This document shows, one piece after another, positions 1-4,945 of a stretch of DNA of 5,244 nucleotides. The DNA lies in assembly GCA_018239705.1 (NCBI GenBank), contig JAFEGS010000091.1, forward strand, positions 1 to 5,244, given 5' to 3'. The notes beneath the pieces were generated by a model. That model had not been told where the DNA came from. It did not search any database and saw nothing but the letters and a program-made list of their open reading frames with translations. A program made the position numbers and the translations under genes. How positions within the stretch are numbered: the stretch's first letter is position 1; each line of letters starts with the position of its first letter. This DNA comes from Verrucomicrobiota bacterium (GTDB taxonomy: Bacteria; Chlamydiota; Chlamydiia; Chlamydiales; FEN-1388).

Positions 1-33
1 TTAAGTCATTTAGCACTAGAGGTTTTTAGGGCT

Positions 34-268
34 AAAACGACAAAAACAACAAACGACCAAAAGGACAAAGGACACAAAAGACGAAAAGGACGAAAACGAC
101 TTAAACGACGAACAACGACCAAAACGACACAAACGACATAAAACGACCAAAACGACAAAAGGACTTGCAGCTTGTCGTTTTCGTCCTTTTGGTCGTTGTT
201 CGTTTAAGTCCTTTTCGTCGTTTGTGTCCTTTGTGTCGTTTGTCCTTTTGGTCGTTATTTGTCGTTTG
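34..268. repeat. Long imperfect inverted repeat of 9-base-period AAA(C/G)GAC words
   Basis: The left arm (about 34-158) is a run of heptamers AAACGAC or AAAGGAC separated mostly by two bases. Word starts include 35, 51, 60, 67, 85, 94, 103, 122, 131, 141, 150 and 158, so the period is close to 9. The right arm (172-268) carries the reverse complements GTCGTTT and GTCCTTT, starting at 174, 183, 192, 208, 217, 226, 235, 242, 251 and 261. The arms meet at an innermost perfect 10-bp stem, 149-158 with 172-181, around a 13-base loop. Word order is partly conserved between arms, so a long hairpin with bulges can form. The left arm is about 28 bases longer. Because 9 is a multiple of 3, the arms stay open in several frames and produce a low-complexity pseudo-ORF on the minus strand, which I do not regard as a gene. 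Function is unknown. It could be a non-autonomous mobile or intergenic element, or a terminator for a gene left of the window. Confidence 0.85.
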
Positions 269-278
269 AACCACATGA

Positions 279-307
279 TTGACGAAAATATCAGCCTAGT
301 ATAGAAT
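279..307 (+). promoter_or_regulatory. Sigma70-like promoter of the toxin-antitoxin operon
   Basis: TTGACG at 279-284 and TAGAAT at 302-307 each match the consensus at five of six positions and are separated by exactly 17 bases. Transcription would start near 314, about 35 bases before the antitoxin ATG. The promoter begins only about 11 bases after the end of the large inverted repeat. Confidence 0.6.
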
Positions 308-312
308 GAAAT

Positions 313-334
313 TATGACCATAGTCGTAGTCATA
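313..334. promoter_or_regulatory. Candidate autoregulatory operator of the TA pair
   Basis: TATGAC at 313-318 and GTCATA at 329-334 form a 6-bp inverted repeat with a 10-base centre that itself contains CATAGTC. It covers the predicted transcription start and ends at the Shine-Dalgarno AGGAG (334-338). Phd-type antitoxins usually bind palindromes over their own promoter, alone or with the toxin, so this is the natural candidate site. The binding itself is inferred. Confidence 0.45.
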
Positions 335-348
335 GGAGAAATTGAGCA

Positions 349-600
349 ATGGAAAAACAGAGCGAGCCTAAATATGTCTCTAAGGGTGTTCTAAAGGCTC
401 ACATGTTAGAATATTTTCGAGAAATTGAGCGCACAGGCAAAGAGCTTATCGTTACCGATCATCGCAAGCCTGTATTAAAAATAATTCCACTAGAGCGAAA
501 GGCCCAAAGCACTGAATCAATATTTAAACCGTATCGAAAGCGAATTGTGTATCGCGAAGATATTACCACCCCCACCACCGATGAATGGGGAGAGGTCTAA
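349..600 (+). CDS. Phd/YefM-family antitoxin (type II toxin-antitoxin)
   Basis: This 83-residue protein is most likely the antitoxin and transcriptional autorepressor of the pair with the PIN-domain toxin that follows. The N-terminal half (residues 10-48) has the Phd/YefM pattern: VSKGVLKAHMLEYFREIERT, then an ELIVTDHRKPVLKIIPL-like strand. This fold dimerises and binds DNA. The C-terminal tail (about residues 66-83, with REDITTPTTDEW) resembles the D-I-x-x-P-x-x-x-x-W ending typical of antitoxins whose tail occupies the toxin active site. The ATG at 349 is preceded by AGGAG at 334-338, a 10-base spacing. The stop codon is 3 bases before the toxin ATG, so translation is probably coupled. Length and composition are normal for the family and the gene looks intact. 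Target specificity cannot be read from sequence. Confidence 0.88.
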   Translation: MEKQSEPKYVSKGVLKAHMLEYFREIERTGKELIVTDHRKPVLKIIPLERKAQSTESIFKPYRKRIVYREDITTPTTDEWGEV

Positions 601-603
601 GCC

Positions 604-990
604 ATGTTATTACTCGATACTTGTGCGCTGCTTTGGTGGACTCTCGATCCCAAAAAGCTTTCCAGTAAGGCACTAGACGCGTGTCAAAGGATGGAACGAA
701 GTGAGGGGATCATCAGTGCTATCAGTATCTGGGAAATAGGAATAAAGATTAAAAATAACAAGCTCGATATCGGGATGCACATAGAGAAATACACCGAACT
801 TCTCTATATGCTGGGGTACTTAAAAATCATCCCTGTCGACGAACAGATATGGATGCGAAACCTATCCTTGAACTGGAAACATCCCGATCCGGCAGATCGA
901 ACAATCGTTGCGACGGCCATGATACATCACGCCAGCATTGTAACTGCCGATGAAAACATAAGAAATTATTTCGAAAAACATATCTGGTAA
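604..990 (+). CDS. vapC: PIN-domain toxin, VapC-like ribonuclease
   Basis: This 128-residue single-domain PIN protein is expected to be a Mg2+/Mn2+-dependent endoribonuclease that inhibits translation when released from its antitoxin. The acidic residues expected in the active site are visible: D5 in LLLDTCALLWW, E44 in SIWEIGIK, D95 and D98 in KHPDPADRTIVATA, and D116 in IVTADENI. The set appears complete, so the toxin should be active. The DTxALLWW start and HPDPxDR motif resemble the PIN_Sll0205-like subgroup, which is commonly paired with Phd/YefM antitoxins, as here. The ATG at 604 follows the antitoxin stop by 3 bases and has a GGGGAGAGG Shine-Dalgarno (587-595) inside the antitoxin gene. 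The 3' end lies 8 bases from the end of the convergent LRR reading frame, with no hairpin terminator between. The RNA target (tRNA, rRNA or mRNA) is unknown. Confidence 0.9.
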   Translation: MLLLDTCALLWWTLDPKKLSSKALDACQRMERSEGIISAISIWEIGIKIKNNKLDIGMHIEKYTELLYMLGYLKIIPVDEQIWMRNLSLNWKHPDPADRTIVATAMIHHASIVTADENIRNYFEKHIW

Positions 991-998
991 CGTAACTA

Positions 999-1598
999 TC
1001 ATCCTAAGGGCAATCCTGCGTACGTTGGGAATAGCGGATAATTGAAAAACCACCAGTTTACGCAGGATCGTTCCTTGCTCGACTGGACTGCATAGAAGAC
1101 GTGGTTCATTTGCTCTGTAGTGATGGATGTCTCGTGAAAGCATACATACCTTAAGGTGAGAGGGAGAGACCAGGTTAAAAATCCGGCCGTGGAGATTGAT
1201 TTACATCCAATGACATAGAGCCTCTCTAAGTATGGACAGCGGGTAAAAATATTGTGAAGCCCATCATTGGTGATGGTGGTGTATGAGACATCGATCTGTT
1301 TTGCTGTACGTGCAAATGGCAAGCACATAAAGGTCTCAGCAGAGATCTGATAACAATGGCGAAGATTAATCGTACACAGCTCTTGCTTTTTGGATAAAGC
1401 TTTGAACAGGGCGTGATCGCTTATCGTACGATAGGCCTCAAATGTATCGATAGTGAGTGGGTAGGTATCGGTATTCAAGTTAAATAAATTTTCCGAAGGG
1501 ATGATCGTTAAAGAAATTTTTAAATAGGTTTGCGCCCTGTGGCGCGAGCTGTGGCTGCACCCACTCTTTTTTACGAAGCGGTTCCAGAGTGAGTACAT
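999..1598 (-). pseudogene. C-terminal LRR part of the BTB-LRR gene, separated by a frameshift
   Basis: The open frame is 199 codons, but only the part downstream of about 1520 looks like real protein. The first 27 or so residues from the nominal ATG are a shadow of the overlapping BTB-LRR frame. From about residue 62 to 164 there are four leucine-rich repeats of 24-27 residues, in the cysteine-containing (CC) style of F-box proteins: LCTINLRHCYQISAETF, then a diverged repeat with QIDVSYTTITNDGL, then LERLYVIGCKSISTAGF, then a shorter LRYVCFHETSITTEQM. The last 35 residues form a non-repeat cap. There is no convincing ribosome binding site or start codon at the point where the sequence becomes protein-like. 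The frame is +1 relative to the upstream gene, so removing one base in the overlap fuses the two. I read it as the distal part of one gene, broken by mutation or by a sequence error. An independent small gene is less likely. Confidence 0.72.
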
Positions 1599-3042
1599 TC
1601 CCGTAGTTGCTCGGGGTTCCGACCATAATTGTTTTACAAAAACGCTTTTTCATGGTGCCGGCGACAATGTCACGGTCCGGTGCCTCGGTAAATGCGACGA
1701 CACATTTACAGTTCACTGTCAGCGTTGAGAGGGTATTCAGGAAGGTGATGAACTCAGGAGAAAAGAAGAGACATTCCTCACCTGTATAAGTGTATGTTAT
1801 CGACGTCGCTTCAATGGGAAATAGTTCTCGAAAATCAGTATTGCCAAACCCTGGAAATGACCCAAAGAGAGTAGCTCCATTCTGTGCAGGTTTTTCTTCT
1901 TTTACGTTCTTGAGTCCGGGCAGCAGCAGGTGCAGATGCTTTAGCTGTTTTGCACGGGTAATGGCTGTAAATACCTCTTTGTAACCGGGAAGTTCAATAG
2001 CGATAGAAAGGGTCTTGAGGCTTGTAAACCGATGGATCAACGCCAGAAGCTGCTCGGTCGAGAGCTCTTGTTCAATACGGAGCCATTGAATTGATCGCTC
2101 TACTTTACTGGGCAGTAAAGAGAGCTGCCCCAGGCAGTTCATATCGTCCTTTGTTTCAATAGAAAAACCATCTATACATGTTTGTAGAAGTTTTGAAAAG
2201 CCGTTTTCTTGCCTTAATAAGTAGGCGTTTGACAGGGCAATGCGAATTCCATTGTCGGGGGAGGTTGTATAAGCGACCCTATTTTGCTCACAGACCTTTG
2301 TGACAAAAGAATGAATAAGCTCGTTTCGCTTTTTGTCTCTGATAGCCCCTTCAGGAGTTTCTTTTACAATAGTACCATTTATGAGCTGAATAAAATCATA
2401 GAAGGTATCGACGTGTTCTTTGGCATTTTCTGTGCAGGCAGCAGCGTTCATATGCGTCAGGCAGGCCAGACAGAGTTCATCGATCATCCAGCGGTCTGCA
2501 AGGAGGTAGAGAGCGGAGAGTGTTTTTACGGAGAGGTTTTCATCGAGCGTCTGGTAGAGGAGGTAGTGCTTGAGATGATCGACAACATGCGATGGAGCAT
2601 TATCAAACGAGATTCCTGTAGATGGCTCCAGTTCGCTCGAGTATAAATTAGCAAGTATTGGGGAGTGGATCATTAAAAGGTCTCTATTGAACGTCTTTCC
2701 ATTTTTGTCTGGGTCAGTACAGACGATCTCTTCTTTCCACTGCTCCGACTGAAATACCCCGCATGCTGCAAGTTTTCCTATCACTTTCAGTACAAGCTGC
2801 TTCGTCTCAGGCTTTGCCTGGATAATTTTTGTGCAGATCGGGATGAGCTTGATGCAGCGCGTTTTTGCATCATCGGGAAATAGGTCGGAGAGATTACTTT
2901 CAGATAGCGCAGTGAGGTATTTCTGAAGCTTATTGAAGTTACTGGCTTTGGCCTTTTCTTGCATCTTTGCTATTTGGTCGTGGGTGGGAAGGAAGCGATC
3001 TGGGTCGTTTATAGCATGAAAAATTGATTGTGTAGTTTCCAT
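1480..3042 (-). CDS. BTB/POZ-domain and leucine-rich-repeat protein, candidate host-directed effector (truncated by frameshift)
   Basis: The 520 residues fall into three parts. Residues 1-100 are a helical N-terminal region of unknown role. Residues about 102-200 match a BTB/POZ domain: after IVCTD come FNRDLLMIHSPILANLYSSE, the VVDHLKHYLLYQTLDE turn, and ALYLLADRWMIDELCLACLTHM. From about 300 the sequence is LRR-like, for example FTSLKTLSIAIELPGYKEVF and AKQLKHLHLLLPGLKNV. No signal peptide or membrane segment is evident. Eukaryotic BTB proteins dimerise and bridge substrates to cullin-3 ubiquitin ligases. Amoeba-associated Chlamydiae carry expanded BTB- and F-box-LRR families thought to act on that host system, so a secreted effector role is plausible but inferred. 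The start ATG at 3042 has AAGGA 8 bases upstream and a good promoter beyond. The frame stops at 1480 just before more LRRs appear in the +1 frame, so this product lacks its repeat-rich C terminus. A possible internal duplication (residues 389-409 and 503-517, both starting GA(T/N)LF) supports continuation past the stop. Confidence 0.82.
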   Translation of the reverse strand: METTQSIFHAINDPDRFLPTHDQIAKMQEKAKASNFNKLQKYLTALSESNLSDLFPDDAKTRCIKLIPICTKIIQAKPETKQLVLKVIGKLAACGVFQSEQWKEEIVCTDPDKNGKTFNRDLLMIHSPILANLYSSELEPSTGISFDNAPSHVVDHLKHYLLYQTLDENLSVKTLSALYLLADRWMIDELCLACLTHMNAAACTENAKEHVDTFYDFIQLINGTIVKETPEGAIRDKKRNELIHSFVTKVCEQNRVAYTTSPDNGIRIALSNAYLLRQENGFSKLLQTCIDGFSIETKDDMNCLGQLSLLPSKVERSIQWLRIEQELSTEQLLALIHRFTSLKTLSIAIELPGYKEVFTAITRAKQLKHLHLLLPGLKNVKEEKPAQNGATLFGSFPGFGNTDFRELFPIEATSITYTYTGEECLFFSPEFITFLNTLSTLTVNCKCVVAFTEAPDRDIVAGTMKKRFCKTIMVGTPSNYGNVLTLEPLRKKEWVQPQLAPQGANLFKNFFNDHPFGKFI

Positions 3043-3093
3043 TGAAATATTCCTTATTATTTAAACAGGATAGTATTTTATAGCTTTGAGAAA

Positions 3094-3122
3094 ATTGTAG
3101 CGAAGTATTCGCTTTATTTCAA
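3094..3122 (-). promoter_or_regulatory. Sigma70-like promoter of the BTB-LRR gene
   Basis: Read on the minus strand, TTGAAA (3122-3117) and TACAAT (3099-3094) are five-of-six matches to the -35 and -10 consensus and are separated by exactly 17 bases. The predicted transcription start lies near 3087, giving a leader of about 45 bases with AAGGA in front of the ATG at 3042. The spacer contains a 6-bp inverted repeat, AGCGAA (3099-3104) and TTCGCT (3108-3113), that could be an operator. Confidence 0.6.
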
Positions 3123-3190
3123 CTACCCGCATTTTTGAAAAAATTCCTTGCCTATAGTCTCTCTCTTTTGTACAGTGACGAGGTGGGTAC

Positions 3191-3197
3191 AAAAGGG
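3191..3197 (+). promoter_or_regulatory. Ribosome binding site that decides the LMF start
   Basis: AAAAGGG lies 7 bases before the ATG at 3205. The alternative upstream TTG at 3148 in the same frame has no purine-rich site at suitable distance, only pyrimidine-rich and AT sequence. The ATG is therefore preferred. Confidence 0.55.
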
Positions 3198-3204
3198 CAG
3201 ACAC

Positions 3205-4629
3205 ATGTTTTCACCTGAAGAGTATACGATTATCTGCGCATGGCTGCCAAGACTTCTCGGCGCCATTTACCTCTTTGCCTTTTGGCCCTTTTTATTCCAG
3301 ATGAGGGGACTGCTCGGTAACAAGGGCATCCTGCCTGTGAGTGACTATCTTGCGTGGATACGCCGCCTATGCCCCAAGAGCTGGTTTCGCGTGTGCCCAA
3401 CCCTCTTTTGGCTTCGCTCAGACGATAGAGCCCTCATAGCAGTCGTTGTAGCAGGAATTGCCTGCTCTATCCTCCTCATACTCGGGCTCTTGCCATCACT
3501 CATGCTCCTTTTCTGCTGGATCCTCTACTGCTCTATTATCTCCATAGGACAGGATTTTTTGAGCTTTGGCTGGGAGCTCTTTTTGCAAGAGGTAGCACTA
3601 AATATTTTTCTTGTCAGTCTCTCTCCAACACCCAATATCATGGTCTGGCTGAGCATCAACTTTTTGCTCTTTCGGTTTTATCTCCAGTCGGGAGCCGTAA
3701 AGCTGCAAAGCAGGGATCCCAGCTGGCGCAACCTCACGGCAGTCGCCTACCACTACGAAAGCCAGCCCATAGCAAACCTCACGGCCTGGTATGTCCACAA
3801 GCTGCCTATGTGGTTCCATAAATGCTCCTGCGTGATTATGTATATAATCGAGATGGTGGTGCCTTTTTTGCTCTTTTTTACAGAAGATATGCGCCTTGTC
3901 GCCTGCGCCCTCTTTCTTTCGCTCCAGTTTTTCATCTACGCAACAGGCAACTTTTCCTACCTCAACCACCTGTCGGCCGTCTTTTCTCTGCTTCCCTTGA
4001 ATAACAGGGTACTACACGCCTTTGGCTTTAGCCTGCCCGAGCAGGCGAGCAGCCCAGAAGTAGTAGAATATGCCCTTACAGTGGCAGGAAGCGTGCTTCT
4101 TGTTCTTCAGGCACTGCGGCTCTGGAACCACTTTTGGCCGACAAGGGCGCTCCACAGCTTTTTCAATGCACTTGGAAGCTGTCATATTGTGAACCGCTAC
4201 GGCATCTTTGCCGTGATGACCTGCAGGCGCTTCGAAGTGGTGATAGAGGGTAGTGACGAGGGGATAGCCTGGAAGGAATATGACTTTTACCACAAGCCCA
4301 CCGACCTCAAGCGCCGTCCGCGCAGGATTTCACCCTATCAGCCGCGCCTCGACTGGCAGGCCTGGTTTTTGCCCTTTCATAACTGTAGCGACCAGAGATG
4401 GTTTCAAAATTTCCTTGCCCATTTGCTGCAAGGAACGCCTGAAGTGCTGTCGCTCCTGCGCTATAATCCCTTTCCAGACAAACCGCCTCAATACGTCCGT
4501 GCTTTGATGTATGTCTACTCGTTTACCACCTTTGAGGAAAAAGAGAAGACAGGAGCCTGGTGGAAAAGAGAGTATGTCGGATTCTATAGCCCAGTTTTTA
4601 ATTTAATTAAAAAACCAGATTCATTATAA
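3205..4629 (+). CDS. Lipase maturation factor (LMF1) family integral membrane protein
   Basis: The 474 residues match the bacterial branch of the LMF1 family. In vertebrates LMF1 is an endoplasmic reticulum membrane chaperone for dimeric lipases. The function of bacterial members is not established. Hydrophobic segments at about 15-32, 76-95, 97-118, 124-140, 147-163, 207-227, 230-247 and 286-303 predict a polytopic inner-membrane protein. Family signatures are GLLGNKGILPVSDYL (35-49), SGAVKLQSRDPSWRNL (162-177), YHYESQPIANLTAWYVHKLP (182-201), GNFSYLN (248-254), and a soluble C-terminal domain with NRYGIFAVMT (330-339), EGSDEGIAWKEYDF (348-361), PYQPRLDWQAWF (377-388), NPFPDKPPQYVRALMY (421-436) and AWWKREYVGFYSP (451-463). 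The protein looks full length. An in-frame TTG at 3148 would add 19 residues, but the ATG has the better ribosome binding site. Base composition appears richer in G+C than the flanking genes, by eye. No lipase gene is visible nearby. No clear promoter was found; TATAGT at 3153-3158 lacks a good -35. Confidence 0.9.
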   Translation: MFSPEEYTIICAWLPRLLGAIYLFAFWPFLFQMRGLLGNKGILPVSDYLAWIRRLCPKSWFRVCPTLFWLRSDDRALIAVVVAGIACSILLILGLLPSLMLLFCWILYCSIISIGQDFLSFGWELFLQEVALNIFLVSLSPTPNIMVWLSINFLLFRFYLQSGAVKLQSRDPSWRNLTAVAYHYESQPIANLTAWYVHKLPMWFHKCSCVIMYIIEMVVPFLLFFTEDMRLVACALFLSLQFFIYATGNFSYLNHLSAVFSLLPLNNRVLHAFGFSLPEQASSPEVVEYALTVAGSVLLVLQALRLWNHFWPTRALHSFFNALGSCHIVNRYGIFAVMTCRRFEVVIEGSDEGIAWKEYDFYHKPTDLKRRPRRISPYQPRLDWQAWFLPFHNCSDQRWFQNFLAHLLQGTPEVLSLLRYNPFPDKPPQYVRALMYVYSFTTFEEKEKTGAWWKREYVGFYSPVFNLIKKPDSL

Positions 4630-4630
4630 T
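4607..4630 (+). promoter_or_regulatory. Possible promoter of the small 64-residue gene
   Basis: A perfect TATAAT lies at 4625-4630 and contains the TAA stop codon of the LMF gene (4627-4629). Upstream, 4595-4614 is an A/T-only near-palindrome that could act as an UP-like element, but the -35 region (TTTAAT at 4602-4607 for a 17-base spacer) is poor. Start of transcription would be near 4637, leaving a leader of about 20 bases that holds the Shine-Dalgarno. Confidence 0.4.
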
Positions 4631-4645
4631 AATAATAGGTAAAAA

Positions 4646-4654
4646 GGTGGAGGT
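4646..4654 (+). promoter_or_regulatory. Strong Shine-Dalgarno of the small gene
   Basis: The purine-rich GGTGGAGGT contains GGAGGT (4649-4654), a full match to the anti-Shine-Dalgarno core, close to the ATG at 4658. It is the strongest ribosome binding site in the window and the main reason to accept such a short gene. Confidence 0.65.
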
Positions 4655-4657
4655 ATC

Positions 4658-4852
4658 ATGAATCCAGTTGGTAAAAAAGATGATGTATTTAATGTAGGTT
4701 CACATTTAGCTCCTGCGGGAGACAAGAGCAAGCAGCCAGACAGCGCAGAAAGTACAGAGAAAATTGAGATTGATGGTATTGAGTTTGACATCGAGGCTAT
4801 CGAGAAGGCTAACCAGGCTATACAAGAACTTGCTCGAAAAATAAAAGGATAA
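4658..4852 (+). CDS. Small protein of unknown function, 64 residues
   Basis: I do not recognise a family. The N-terminal half (residues 1-35) is hydrophilic and rich in Lys, Asp, Ser and Pro, and is probably disordered. The C-terminal half is more ordered: a strand-turn-strand-like KIEIDGIEFDI (35-45), followed by an amphipathic helix candidate EAIEKANQAIQELARKIK (46-63). There is no Cys, Trp or Tyr, no signal peptide and no membrane segment. The gene lies 28 bases after the LMF stop, on the same strand, so it could be cotranscribed. The perfect TATAAT overlapping that stop also allows independent expression. An exact Shine-Dalgarno supports real translation. It ends 1 base before the CACAGAG hairpin, which probably terminates the transcript. 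A small regulator, chaperone-like adaptor or secreted peptide are all possible, but nothing in the sequence decides. Confidence 0.7.
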   Translation: MNPVGKKDDVFNVGSHLAPAGDKSKQPDSAESTEKIEIDGIEFDIEAIEKANQAIQELARKIKG

Positions 4853-4853
4853 G

Positions 4854-4941
4854 CATAAATAACCACCACAGAGCCCACAAAGATCACAGAGATCATTGAA
4901 TACTCTCTCTGTGATCTCTGTGGGCTCTGTGGTTATTTATG
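4854..4941. repeat. CACAGAG-word hairpin between convergent genes, likely bidirectional terminator
   Basis: The left arm 4854-4892 (39 bases) pairs with the right arm 4906-4941 (36 bases) around a 13-base loop, with a single 3-base bulge (ACC) and one mismatch. The left arm consists of CACAGAG, CACAAAG and CACAGAG starting at 4867, 4876 and 4885. The right arm has CTCTGTG starting at 4907, 4916 and 4925. Spacing is thus exactly 9 bases, a heptamer plus two. The outer ends are A/T-rich (CATAAATAACC and GGTTATTTATG), giving a T-rich strand on leaving the stem in either direction. It lies directly between two convergent genes, 1 base after one stop and 4 bases before the other, so termination from both sides is the simplest role. 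From memory, similar CACAGAG-rich repeats occur between genes in other bacteria. A repeat-family origin is therefore also likely. Confidence 0.85.
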
Positions 4942-4945
4942 AAAA

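Noticed and set aside
34..268. Possible CRISPR array
   Set aside because: Units are 7-9 bases long with 2-base spacers and occur in both orientations. There are no unique spacers and no cas genes.
16..333. Minus-strand open frame of 105 codons across the AAASGAC element
   Set aside because: It is made open by the 9-base period of the repeat. The translation is low-complexity (triplet-like Asn/Thr/Lys-Asp, then Phe/Val/Cys/Arg runs) and its start lies inside the TA promoter region, without a ribosome binding site.
862..1143. Minus-strand frame of 93 codons overlapping the toxin 3' end and the LRR fragment
   Set aside because: It overlaps two better-supported frames and shows no domain-like pattern.
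1489..1521. Programmed ribosomal frameshift joining the BTB and LRR frames
   Set aside because: The shift needed is +1. I see no recognised +1 slippery arrangement (such as the prfB type) and the homopolymers are only 4-5 bases long. Mutation or sequence error is the simpler reading.
2284..2646. Plus-strand frame of 120 codons antisense to the BTB region
   Set aside because: It mirrors the BTB coding sequence, has no convincing Shine-Dalgarno, and its composition fits an antisense shadow.
3135..3158. TTGAAA (3135-3140) and TATAGT (3153-3158) as promoter of the LMF gene
   Set aside because: The spacer is only 12 bases, too short for a sigma70-type promoter. TTGCCT (3148) with TACAGT (3171) has 17-base spacing but weak boxes.
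3148..3204. N-terminal extension of the LMF protein from a TTG start
   Set aside because: No ribosome binding site precedes the TTG. The ATG at 3205 has AAAAGGG at proper spacing, and the family sequence begins close to it.
4595..4614. A/T-only near-palindrome at the end of the LMF gene as an intrinsic terminator
   Set aside because: The stem would have no G-C pairs and lies inside the coding sequence. It fits better as an A/T-rich upstream promoter element.
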